Source: Echinococcus granulosus
Lineage: Eukaryota; Platyhelminthes; Cestoda; Cyclophyllidea; Taeniidae
Assembly (NCBI RefSeq): GCF_000524195.1
Contig: NW_020170418.1
Span: forward strand, 529,429 to 593,428
Reading direction: 5' to 3'
Length of the DNA: 64,000 nucleotides
The translations under genes and the position numbers were made by a program. Every line of letters starts with the position of its first letter. Within the stretch, counting starts at the first letter, position 1. Under the pieces are notes generated by a model. It was not told where the DNA came from, searched no databases, and was given only the letters and a program-made list of their open reading frames with translations. Shown piece by piece: positions 1 through 13,965 of this stretch.

Positions 1-3000
1 GAGTGTGCTATCACTCGCTGCTAAAGTACCATTGTTTTTTACTCAAGTATGTTAGTGGGTAACTTTGAAAGGGAATAATTTTTATGTTCTACTTCGGGAA
101 TTATCTCATCATCTAGAATTAAAATTACAGACCATTTTATCGGAAATACCATCCCAGTTCTAATCTTTTGCTTTCAACACCATAAAGTTCTGCTTCACGA
201 GTGCTCAGTTAACCCGAGCAGTCACTGTGCACGCAATCGGTCCTTTTGGCCACCCTCAGAAAATCTTGGTGTGGCCCTAGCAACACTGTTGTTACGTATG
301 TGTGTTTCCGTACTCCTTGGTCATCCGTCCACAGCACCAGCATTTCTGGAGGGTGTTAAGTTACCTGACCTAATGTGACCTTGATTTACTGTTCTGATGA
401 CACTGGTTCATGTGCATTGTTCTACTTCTTCAGAGCATTGTGTTTTGGCCTACAGGAGTAACGTAAGCTCTGCCTTCGTTCCTTGATGGCACCCACGATT
501 CATTGCAATGTCTTAGTTGTTTAACTCCGTTCCCCATCTTTCTTTTTTTAGAAAATCATTGACTATAACGGTCTGGTCAGTCATGCCAGGGGTACTCCTC
601 ATCTAAAAGTTAACGTGTTTAAATGTTTCATCGTCTTTCGATTGATGATACTCTGTGGAGTGATCGTGCAGCCTCAGCTGCCACCAAAAATGCTTGAGTT
701 TGATTAATTTTCCCTTGGGTCTGTCATCGCAGACAATTTGTGAGAACATAGCCAACTCACGAAGGTGGCTAGCTTTACTAGCATTTCGTAATTTGTTCTG
801 TGTAGAATCTGTAAGAGATTTTATATGGGTTAAATTTGTCACCGTCTCCGAAGCCATTCCACGTTCGTAAAAACTTATTTGCTTTTGGTTAAATTGACTC
901 TTCTCAGTATATTTAATTATTGGGAGATGTGCGTTGCATGAAGAATGCAGACCGCAATGTAGGGCCCTCCTCATCAACATCCATGCAATGTTCATAAGTT
1001 CATTTAAACTGTCATTCTTCAGTGAAATGCACGAGCAGATACTAAGTGAGTACCCTTAAAAAGCAGATCATGTGCCTCTTTCGCTGGGAGGCAAGCCGCC
1101 GTCCCCACGATGTGCGGTAAATCTCACCTCACAAAGCAGGGTGCTGACTTGTCACACCTGACACCTACCCATACCCCAAGCACAAACGTGTACGAATGGC
1201 CTCTTAAGTAGGAAAACCCTCTCGCATAGCTGCACTTTTCTCTTGAGATGGAGTCTGTGAATGTTCTCCTCAAATCCACGCAACCAAGTTTCATGTGAAA
1301 TGCTGAAGCTTAGTTGGTTCCACTAGCAGATAAATCTATTTTCAATTGTCAATGCGCTCCGTGCTCACTGCGACTAACTGGGAGTAGCACATTTTCATAG
1401 GATCATCAGCTCCTCACAAAATGGATTCCACATTTTATTATTCCGTAAATAGTAAACAATAACGCCACTGTCAACTCAGAGATAACTTAAATGTTGTTAT
1501 TTGGTGTGGTTTCTCGGATGGCATTTTAGAATTTGAAACCATTTACACTGTATGGACTCAAATTAATACTACTGTAAATTTCTAACTCAGTAATTACAAA
1601 AAGCACTTTCGCCTATGCTTTCAATACGCTGCAAAGTAACGGAGGACCTTCACCACTCTCTTTTACTGACCAACTATATTTTTTATTAGGATAGGATACA
1701 TGTAAAGCATTCTGTTTGTATGTCAATGTTTCGAACAAGATTTGTGATAATCCTCCTACGCTAGGGAAGAGAACCATCCTAGGTCAAGGTTGGTGGAGGG
1801 GTTTATGGTACGGGACTCTATTTGACCCTCTTTCTACCTAGTACATCGCATAATGTTGACACGTTCAAAACATTGCTACATTCACAGTTGCAGTGTGCTT
1901 TGTGACTTCGGTAACATGATTTAACGTGCAATCAGCATTCAAGCATATGGTTATGTCACTTTACAAACACATTCTCATTTCTTAGTTGTAAATTTCCATT
2001 CCATGCTCAACTTGTTTGGAGGAGATGCATACTCTATACTGCAACACTTGACAGCCCTTTTGATTCTTTTATCACAGTATGTGTGTGCTTTAAACAGTAT
2101 AGCAAATAAATAATTTGTTTTAAGTCCATTTAGATGAATCTTCACATTTGATCAATGTTAGAATATCACCGTAAAATACATTCAACCAAGTCTAAAATTG
2201 GGCATTCGTGCCGATTATTGTGCCTTCATTGCTGATAGGCAAACCTGCTCGAATCAACTGGTTTATTCTAATGTATGTTCTACACCCCTCCTATCCCCCG
2301 CCCTCAATACTGCTTCGTCGGTGTACAAAATTTCGCTGTCATTGTATCCGGTTCGCAACTGTCACACATTCGACCGCGTGCCTCATTCCGGCCTTCGACG
2401 TGGTCATTCAATCAATTACATGATAGTTTGCACTTGTCAAAATGAGGTTTAAATATTGTCCAAAGATATGGAAGGAGCATTTAATAATCGTATGCTCACC
2501 AACAAAAACTGTTTTCTTATGAAAAATTCATTGGAATAATTCATTTTTTGTTTAAGCCTCTCGTTCAGTTGACGCATTTAGACTGAATCAGAGAGATCGT
2601 AAGCGTCTGTTGAATTTTTTTGACGTCTTAATTAAAGTTTCGCGTTTGTATCACAGTCCTAAGATAGGTAAGCACACTAAGAGCCGTCAGTTTTGTTAAT
2701 ACGGTGCTTTTTCATTAATGTCATCTGAATTTGAAGATGGATAGAGTTTATTTGAGTGCCTTGGAAGCAAATTGCATTCCTTCTCAGTGTAACACGAATG
2801 GAATATGGTGTGTGGATGGAACGACTCCAAAGTCGACATATGCCTAAGTTAAAAGCACCGGCTATCACTCGAAAACCGCTGCCATAAAGATAACTCTAAT
2901 TGTCCCATTTTCAGCCACGGTGGTAGGTAGGACACGGAATTTCAAGTTTAATGCAACTAGAATGTGTTTATGGTCAGTCCATTGGCTGCTTCATTTTTGA

Positions 3001-6000
3001 TTGCAGCATTTTAGACCCACCGACAAAAAATTTAGTGCTTCTAGGTTGTACTTATACTCCAGGTTAAGCAAACTGTCGCATAAGTCGTTAGACAAATTCC
3101 CATTTTGACTTGCCCACTCCCGATGCGTAGGGTGGGTTAACGCCTTCAGAGTGACTGCTGTCTGCTAATAAAATTTCGTTATTTACTTTCTGCTGTCAAG
3201 TGAACCAAAATACTCCCGATTTGAGATGTGGCAGGTAATTATGTATGAGTAACAGGGTTCTGAGGGAGTTTGCTGTTTATTTTACCAGATGGTGGTTCGA
3301 TAAAGTGAATGACATCTACCATCACCACGCAAATGTGAGTATATTCTTTTGATTTTGATGTTATAAGTGTCAAATTTTTATAATCGTATGCATAATTCAA
3401 ACTGGTTTTATTTTTATATGTTTGAATTCGATTCGAAGACTGCACAATGGAGTAGCCTTGACGGCCTAATAAGGTCTAATGCTCTGCATCATTCAGTTTA
3501 AACTCATTTTTTTTAAATAAGGTCAAAAAATTTAAACATTGTCTTCTGTGCAGTCCTCCCTTAACTACTAGCATTGTCTGAAGTTGATTTACTTGTTAAA
3601 ATGTACGTTTGTGACAAAAGACCAAAACACCGCCACGTCTGGGTTGCCATTTCTTGTGTGAGCTTCTGATAAACTATCAACAACTGGTGCTTGAAAGACG
3701 CTGCACTTCTTCAGCATGACACCTCACAATGTGATGTAAATAAATACTGAGTGGTGAAATTTTTGACTCGATGACAATTTTCCTGCCCTCGAGGTTCCGT
3801 GCTGAAATTATTATTACTATTGACTTGGAGCATGATTGATGAGCGCCATCAGTCTGCACCCGTTTAGCATCATGTGCCAGTATTTTTACTAATTCAATAA
3901 GCACGAGTTGAGATTTTTCCAGCCCTTGCTTCATATGTCCTGCAATATGGGAGTCGTAGCAAACGTGTTGAAGCCTGTTGGGCGACTGGTGCGCGATCTG
4001 CCTCTATGGGCTGATCACACAACGTCTGCGTATGTGCAACTTTCGCTGGAAAATACTTGAGAGTACCTTAGATATTGAATTTTTGTCTCAGAAATTCCTG
4101 CCATCTATGGACTACAAGCACAGTTTTCGCTGAGGATTGTGCTTTCGCCTCTTTGGAAGGTACTATCAGCCCAGTGATCGAGTGCGCAACAACTAAAGTG
4201 TCAGAGCCTTTTCTGATTCGTGAGACATGATAGGGATCTGTAGCTCTAACAGGTATTTCAAAATTAGGTAGAGAAGATTGTCAGTTTTGATACAAAAGGT
4301 AAAACTCCAGGCCGTTTGGAATAAAGGATAGATTGTGAGGAACACTATCCAAATGCTTTCGGTTTTGCCATTCTGAACTCATTTAACCTTTTGTATGGCG
4401 CAACTGAGTAGAAGCAGAAGAAGTATTCCTGCTATCCCCAACTACAAAAATATGACTTTTTAAATAGTACATTTTCAAAGAATGTGGAGAAAATCGACGG
4501 GTCAATATCAACGCAATTGCAAATATCTACAAATCGTGGAGGACGTGGTAGGAGTAGGGGGTAGGGCGGGGGGATGAGTGGAGCAGGGGAGGGGGGACTA
4601 CCGAAGGGCTAAAAATGTGGGACCCGGTGCACGCCGTATGAGGGGAATCTGATCCCGTATTGCGCCAAAGAAACCCCTCTTGCACCCTCTGCGTGGTCGC
4701 TTTTTTAGCCTTTGAGACGCAGTTGAATGACCGAAGCACATTGTAAATGGGGTCTGAAATGACAATGCCAATTGATGTCCAGTGTCTATTCAGTGCCCAC
4801 ATTGCAACGCAAGCCATAATGCCGTGGGTTGGTTAGCTAACGTACATTGTAATAAACCTTATCACTAGTGCAATCTTGCTGTTAATTTTGAAAAATTGCT
4901 TTACGTTCTCTGCTTTCCTGGATGTTGTTTTACTATGATCTTGTACAGAACTTCGTAATCGTGATTTCGCTAAATCATGCAAGAATAGTCTTTCATGTAC
5001 GAGCATACATACTTGAGATGAAGCATTATTAGTCTGAATGAGTTCGTATTACCCTGTTGCTGATGTTCATGCCTTGGAAGAAGTCACGGCAATTTCTTTC
5101 AGCTGAACGTTTTAGAGGGCGATAACTGACGCCCACTGGCCTATCCACTTTAACTTTCTAAATAAGGATCACTCTGCTGTTCGAGGCATTTGATTCCGTG
5201 GTTGTCAGCCCTTAATCCACGTGTGTGAGATCGTGATTCCAGCTTTGGAATGGCACGTGACGTGCCTAGTTTGGGCAATCACAAGCTCATTAGTTTGTTC
5301 CTGATCTGTTCAGACGTGATCACCCTTTTAATGCGCAAACACCACTTCCGGCGAGTTATGAACTTTAACTGCACAGTGGTATGAAGCTGTCAGAGGAGAT
5401 TTCTATTCGATATATTAAATTATATTGCATAAAGTTATCAAATTCTTAAATTCTTCGAGGTTTAGATACACCTTCACGAACGTAATTTATGCTGGACCCA
5501 TAAGTGTCGGTAATTCTTAACTTACTTCTTAACGAACTTGATTCAGTTGCATCTAGTTAAGAGAATGAATTTTGCTACTCATTAAATTGCATAAGTAGTA
5601 CGTGCGTTGAATTGTTAAAAACGGGAACATTAAATTTGCTAAAAATGGAAGGTGTAGGAGCGGTTAGAGGCGGAGGGTAAAGCATGCATATTAAATGCCC
5701 ACGTTAATAATTTGATTGTCTAGTTTATAAAAATTTCTTTATGATTTATTCTAGCTTTAAATCTATTCCGGTAGTACCTATAAATTAAAATCGCTTGACA
5801 GTTATACATCTGCATAGTCAAACAGATCATCGATAAACATTCCAGTGATATTTGAACTTGATCGCTAAAACGAATTATTTTAAACCAAATACGAATAAGG
5901 AAGCACCAAGTCCTAAAGAGATTACAGATGTTGTTCCCAGTACACGGTCTCATTAATGCGGTAGTCTTGAGTGGAGTATCACGAAGCAATTGCACCAAAA

Positions 6001-9000
6001 GGTGCTAAAGAAGACTTGGGGATACACCAGCAATGATGCAATGTAGCTATCGTTGGAAAGGTCATGGTACAATTCGTCGGTAGGTTGAGGTGGGTAAAAG
6101 GTTCTTTGCAGGGATGGAGAGTTTTTTTCAGATATTTAATTCGAACTTGAGCAGTTTAATTGTTCAGTGGAAGCTGCGCTTTCCGTACAGGTAACTATAT
6201 TTAAGAATGATTTATTTATAATAGGTGATGACATTAGAACTCAGCCAATATGAACGGAAAGTGACCGTCGCCTAGCAAACGTAACCTAAGTTCACCTTAA
6301 AATGGATATCAAGGTTACTTGATTCATGCTTTTACAAGATGTAATAATTTATTTTAATTACGATTACCTGGATACCGTGATATGCATATTTAGCAGAATA
6401 TTTCAAAGGAATAGAGGCTTGTCAGTGTAAAGTGTTGGTGGGAATTCTCTATTGCGTAAGTCAGATTTAGTCCGAATTTTCGTGTCCCTCAACATCATCT
6501 CTGACCTGAAGTTGTGCTAGGGCGTATTTTATCCCTTTTAATGGAGTTAAAACCTGAGCGGGATATCGGCGAAGTAAGTTAGTTGTTTTGCTTTCTAGCT
6601 CAAAGATATTCACTCAAAAAATCCTGGGCCGATACACCAAGCATTAAACCTTGGGCACTTTCAAAACGCAATCGCCAAATGAAACTGGAAAGCAAGGGTG
6701 TATCCATTGTATCAGAGAAACAACTCCAATTATTAACATATATTTACTGTTTTTGGTTTGATCTAGACCTTAAAATGTGGAAAAAGTGGGCGCATTTAGG
6801 CATTGACCTTATCAACGGATGAAACAACACCCACAAAAAAATTAGGGTGGCGAGGTGTTAGAAAGCTGCTGTGACCGAGTGCCAGTCAAATGTGCATGTG
6901 CAAGGCCTGTGGTGGAGGCAAGGTCAGTTGTGGGCAATGCTTTAAAACGGTGGTCCAGTTTGAGGAATTGAGTCAACTAAGTTGTGGTGTTGTAATAATT
7001 TGATACTTTGTTCGACTTTGTAGCCTCTTCAATCTTCGTAGGTTACCTTCCCCACAGCGGAACGACTCCATGGGGCCATACCCATAACAAAGTTCTCCTC
7101 CATACCGGTAGGGCTTATTACGACTTCAGGGATGACTATGGACGCCCTAAATTGAACCCTGTTTAGATCGAAATCCATGGTTAAAAGCGTTCATTTCAAA
7201 AAAGTGGAAGATTAAATAACTAAGGCTCAGTAGATTCGGTGAATCATTCGAATCCAAACAGGCATGTAGACGACCGGAAAAATAGATGAATGCAGTAATA
7301 TACGTAGCACATAATAAACTACGACGCAAGAAAGTCGTGAAAGTTAATAAAGAATCCTCATTAATTAAGCAAAAAAGGTAGTAGATGAGCACTCACTAAA
7401 GCGACCTCTTTTAGGCACATTTTGGATGATAAAGTGTCAAAACCACTCACATCACTCTAGTGCGGTCATGGCAGTCAATTGCAGTACCCATACACGCGCC
7501 AGTTAGTTGACTGGGTCACCACGTGCATGCACATGTAAGTATTTGTGCTCAGGTCCCATAGCCTCTGCAGGTAATTGGCTCATTCCTCTCTCAGAGTGCT
7601 GGTTTGGAAGTTTTCAAAGAAGGCTTGCCCGGTTCATCTATGCCACGTAAATTTGGCGCTTTAGCCATGCTTTTTTTCTCAAATGATAAGGAAGAATCAC
7701 TCGATAGCATGGTGCCTTGGGTAAAAAGAAACAATGTAACGGAAAATTGTTTTATCTCACTAAAAAATTTTGGCAAATGCATTATGTAGTACTGAATGGT
7801 TTCACCTTAAAATAATTTGACTGCCTCTGTTTCCGCACAAAAGAAATTTGCTAAAAATACGCATTTAAAGAGCAGTTATAAGTGTTTATTTACTATTTTC
7901 TTATTGAAAGCTAGGCCTTAGGCCCGTCTTCGAGTCTTAGTATTAAAAGTAATGGTCTTCTACTTATAATTGCTGAGTAGCAGTGTATGCACTTGTAAAT
8001 GCTTAAAATTCAATAGAGCAACACAAAGGCCCAATTAATTCTCGCGATGGAATGCCTACCTTCACGGCGAGCGTATTGAATCATGCGTCACGTGTGCCAG
8101 GCGTGAGATGATAAATTTTTTTGGGAAAACCGTGGGATTGTCTTTCATGATTTTGAGTTACTTGCCAAGACAATAGCCTTTTGCAATTTTCAGACACTGT
8201 CCCTTTGTTAAACGTATTCATATAATAGATTCACTTGGATTAGGTAGATAATCCTCCATTCACTCATAGAATTTAAGTAATCGTTGAGGTTTGTAACGGA
8301 AGGGGATTGCCTAACAAATAGCTCTATCTTCACTTGATAGCAATTTTTCATAGTACCACCAAATTTGGTCAGCTACTAGGCGTAGTAACTAGCAGTCTCT
8401 ACTGCTTGAAATCATGTGCCGAAGTTCCATACTTCATGATAAATCAATACCCTTCTAAGAAGCACATTCGTTAAAGAGAAAGTGTTAATTGAGGGTCATT
8501 ATTAATGTCAATCTTCATCTGTCCATGTGGCAAAGGTTATAATTTATGGAGGTCAGTAAAAAAGTACCGATGCGTAGGAGAGTATTCGTATTAACATTTT
8601 GTGCTGTGTAAAGTTGACTCTGTTCGGATCCTGAAATCGTCGTGAGTTCGGAAGTCAGCTCCTCAAATAGGCACTTCTTCTATATATTTCACGATTTAAT
8701 GACGATATTTTTTCGATTTAAGTTAATAGTATTTAGTTTGGACCACAAGAATTCCTTTTTTTATTTTGTTGTGTCCTTTTTCCCAAACGAACTGCTATCT
8801 AGTAGTGGTCCTATAGTAGCACATCAATCGGAGATGCGCACTTAGAGAGTGATTGCAAACTACGCCCAACACATCAACGGTAATGTCGTAAAGGTTTCTC
8901 AATCAACCACACGGCGTACGTGAGCATGAACGGAGGTTATAATTTGTATTTGGGAGCTGAACCTTGTGTGAGATGTGCGGACTGAGACCTGAGTTAATAG

Positions 9001-11875
9001 CATTATGAAACAGTAAAAAAAGGATCGCCATATTCCACTTACCTGGCGACTTCAGAAGGGACGTTTGCATTACCTGAAGGTCACACTGTACAAAAATGTG
9101 TCTCCCGGCCACTTATAAGCTGTGTAGGTCTTCCACTTTTACTCTCCTTGAATCAATGTTAGAAGCAGAAAATCTGTGAGAATAGGAACTGGCATCAGAA
9201 CATTTGATTATGTAAACAGAGCTAACTAAATGTATCTCTTAGCCACGGCAAACGACAGTCGATGTCGAAGTGAGAGCATCCCAATTCTACATTTAAATGG
9301 AGTTAGCATTATGGTCGCAAACAAGTGTAAGGCTTTTGATAGCACCGGAACTGCGCCTCAGAATATAGAAAAGAGACACTGAATTCATTCTTTGGAGCTG
9401 TCCTGGTAGGCAGATTCCCTAGTAATCGTGTGAATAGCAGTATTCGATCACTGTGCTTACTATACCAAAATCGAGCTATCATATCAGTTCATACGACTAG
9501 TTAGTAGTATAATCAGAAACCCTAATTTTATAAATTATTCTGCTTTGATTTGATTGGCGATACTTTCATGATTCTCAAATGCTGTGGAATTTCACGAACA
9601 TGCAAAAAAAGTAAAAGATGTGGAGTTCCTCTTTTAGCCTCCTCTAAAGTTGGCAGATTGTAAATATCACAAGCAATAGTAACGCATGTAGTCACGTATT
9701 CTTTTTTTTCACGATCCAAGCTCTACTTGCGATGGTGCCGGCTGACAATGCAGTAGATTCTATAATTAGAGCGGTGTGAATCGACAAACTAGAAGTCCCT
9801 AAAAAAGATAAATGTTGGAGATATCTTAAAACCCTGCTTGCTCCATTGGAATCTCAAAAGTGAGCAAATATATCTTCTTCTACTCTCTATTGCGTATGTC
9901 ATTGTTATAATAGTGATGACGGGAGGCTTTGAAGACTCATTTACCAATGAGCATTACATTTTTGAATCGTTGGGTGCAATGACTGAGAAAGGTAGATTGA
10001 CGAGATCATTGATCGTTCACATAAAGTGTTCTCGCTTCGGGAAATCACGACTCATGGCAGCATTGAAGCCCTCCACGTTGGAACTGATGCAGTGGTTTCG
10101 TAACCGAATGAGTCAGCCAACCGAATTCTCCGCCGCTTGCGTGCATGTGACCTAGCATTGCGCAATTCGGCTGAAGTCAGCAAAACCTAAGAAATCGTAT
10201 CATAAGTACACGTAAAAATACACATTTATTCTAAAATCACCTTACCATTTACTGAATGTGGGGATTAAATCGCATTTTATGAGCTTGCTAGGCTTTTAAG
10301 TCACTGCAGTGTCTTAATAAGCTGCTACCCATTAAAACGCAGAGCCGGCAAATTAACTTTTCGCATAATTTACCCGATTTCTTGTGCTCCTTCACTCGAG
10401 TAATACTCAATGAAGCGAGAGAGAATTCATGACTGACTAAAAATTGGGGTTTTAAAGCTCATTGGTCATCCCACTGGTGTCTCCGCTGTTGAATTTTTAA
10501 GTTTCTCATGCATAGTTATTTCGTGAAGATAGTTTCAGGAGTTGATTCCGTTCCTCCTACAAAAAGCTGTACTGAGAGTCATACTAGGATTAAAAGATCA
10601 TGGTGATCTTCATAATAACGTCTAAGAAGAACAAATTCACTTAAGGCGTTTTGTGAATGCAGTTCCAACTGATTAGCTTATTCGACATTTATATAAAAGA
10701 GTAGTCTAGATTACATTTCCATTGGCCTAAAACCCACCTCTGCTACACCTAAGGGTCGCGCTATTTACAGTACCCTCGGGTACGCTCATCAAGGCGAAAA
10801 GGGAGCAGCTGATGCGCGTCAATCCTGAGTAGGCGCTTACAAGCCCATTGAAAGTGGTAGTTGGGATCTAACTCACGTACTTTTACCATTTCAATTATCA
10901 ACAACTCTATATGTAATCAGTGAAGACGCCTAATTCGAGTTATGTTCAGTCCGCTTAGACCGTTGAGATGGGTAACACGGGTTTCTAGGTAAAATGCTTT
11001 ACAGAGGAAAGTACTTGAGTAACTTCGATGGCTTATTCGGTGCCACACCCACTGATTCTATTACCACTCAAGACATTGCATCCCTTCGTGCAAACATAAA
11101 GTGTAACTGATACGAAACAAAACCCACCCGTGTTAATTTAAGATAAAGCTAAAGACATGAAAACTTTAAAAGCAAAACTAGCAGTTCAGGCTAAATTCCA
11201 TTAATTACTATGATTTCAGTGTCAATCACAGTTCACCAAATGTTGTCTTCGACCATGTCTTCGAAGACAACTAACAGACCGTTGCAGGTGATCAAACAGT
11301 CTACCTCACTGGGATATGAAGATTTATCAATGGGGGTTGGACACAAATCTCCCAGTGTGTGGCCATCATCACAGGATCAATCAGCGACACCCAGCTTTCA
11401 CATGAAGCGCTTCAATGGGACAACGAGTAAGGTAGTCGGGAATGCCTAGGGTACCACACGCAGGCAAGAGGAACCCACGAAATCGACAATGGTCTCCCTA
11501 CGCCTTTAAACACCATTATACTATTCAAGAATCACCAGATACAGAACACAATGAAGGCTTAGGAAAGTGATGGGAAGTACATCGACCACGGTGGTTACAA
11601 AAGTGAACAAGTATGTCTAAGACTTGGGTCAACAGCGAGAGAGTACTTAGAACTGGAAGGGACAGAAAGTCGTTGAAAACAGTCGCTCTCATCGTAGCCA
11701 CAAGTACAATGCGGGAGACTGGTAGACTTGACAAGGGCTTTACCCATCACACAATTGAGGAAGCAATGGACGTGTGAAGATATATTCAAGCAAAACCACA
11801 AAGGTGCAAAACACAAGGTAAAATGAAAGTCTGTCGGAGATGGGTGTGGTAGAGAAAAAAAGACGACAAAATCAT
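1..11875. other. gene-poor stretch left of ARF
   Basis: I see no open frame here that resembles a known family, and no chain of open frames joined by matching splice phases. The longest open frames (603-995 minus, 9838-10155 plus) are about 100-130 codons, have ordinary low-complexity composition and lack supporting splice sites. The last few hundred bases before 11876 are probably the 3' untranslated region and downstream flank of the minus-strand ARF gene. An 11-bp inverted repeat lies at 11242-11271. Confidence 0.5.
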
Positions 11876-12499
<624 letters not shown>

Positions 12500-12500
<1 letters not shown>

Positions 12501-13965
12501 GGACGACGAATTAACAGAACTGCGCGACTCAATATTGTATTACCCATTATGACCAGAACTGAAACTAGGTGCTTGTGAATCCAGCTACAAAGTGCAAAAA
12601 TTAACGAATTACACCAACAGGAACAAGATTTGTGTTGGTAAAGAAGAGTATTTATAGTTACCTAACTCGTACACAAACATAAACGAATTGTACGTATAGC
12701 ACCTCACACTGTACTCTATGAAAACAAACCCGTCAGAAACTGACTATGAACTGCCAAAGGCCCATCCTCAATTTCATAAACTGTTTTATGAGAACTAATA
12801 CTATCTGCTTACTTAATAACTTCCTCGTAAGATGTGAAACTGCAAGAGGAAACGGTACGTCGTGTCAACGACGTTAGACAAAAGCGCTAAGTGGGGTAAG
12901 GATAATTCAAACAAAGATCATTATACGATGTAAGTATCTTTTAGACCTAGCCACCCACTAACAAAACAACTTATTACTAATCTTATTAAATAACTTTTGC
13001 ACTTGGATACTTGCACTTTGGGATATGTTTGCAGGTAAAATTTGCAGCTAGTGTACTGTTCTCCAACGCATAAACCGTTAGGCATACTTAACCCCCGAGT
13101 CTTCTCTGAAACAGTAGCAAGCCAGCGTACTATAGATGGGAGTGTATTACTAGTAATAAAGGGAAACAATAGTCTACTGACACGTTCCCATACCAGTGAT
13201 GGAAAGTTGAACAGCAACCTGAGGAAACCGAAGTGCCCACGTGGCTCAGCATACGTTTAGACGAAATACTAAATCACTACACTAAAATAAACCATTGATT
13301 TTGACACAACTCTTCCTTCTGACGACCTTCCATGGCAATGCTCATGACATGAAATCCACCTCTTCTTTCTTTGAAGAGCACTGTGTGAAGCGAGACTCAT
13401 CGGTCTCCGCTTCTTTATTCCTAACATTCTTAGACAAGCCCGGTTGATTCGCTTTTGGCATCTTTATTAAAGGTGACAAGATGGGGAGGGAAAATACAAT
13501 GTTCAAGAAGGAGAGGAGCTGTAGTCACTAGGTACGGGGGAGAACAATCCCACCACGAGATTCCAATTTTCTACTTGCCTCCTCCCTGAAAGGCACACTC
13601 AAACAACGTAAGTATTACAACTGTCTGTCAACTCATCGCAGAGCCCAAGTCGTGCTTTGCAAGTAGTCCCACGAAAGTACACCGTTAATAACACTCTGCC
13701 CCATTTCTCACCCCCCAACTCCGTCCGAGTACGGGTGGCCAATTGGCTTCGGCACAAACATTTTCTGCAGACTTTTGCTACATCCCGTAGTCTTATCCTA
13801 GCTGGTAACCTTTTGCGGCCTTAAGTTCACACCCTTTTGGGTTCACGGAACCGTCACGTAAGTGCGCTCCCACACATTCTTTCAACTTGGTGTCAAGCCA
13901 TACGCCCCCACTGTATCTAGTCCACAACTCATTCAGAGAGCCACTTCAAATTGTTGCAGCAGCTT
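12500..13965. other. spacer between ARF start and Lines stop, with probable Lines 3' UTR
   Basis: No coding region is apparent. Both neighbouring genes lie on the minus strand, so this stretch should hold the Lines-like 3' UTR on its right side and the ARF promoter and 5' UTR on its left. Two minus-strand AATAAA hexamers (plus-strand TTTATT at 13414-13419 and 13463-13468) lie about 500-550 nt past the Lines stop codon and are reasonable polyadenylation signals. Confidence 0.45.

Noticed and set aside
603..995. 130-codon minus-strand open frame
   Set aside because: No recognised motif, no supporting splice or start context, and composition like the surrounding non-coding DNA.
9838..10155. 105-codon plus-strand open frame with a hydrophobic stretch
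   Set aside because: It starts at a non-ATG codon and matches nothing I know; no splice sites link it to neighbours.
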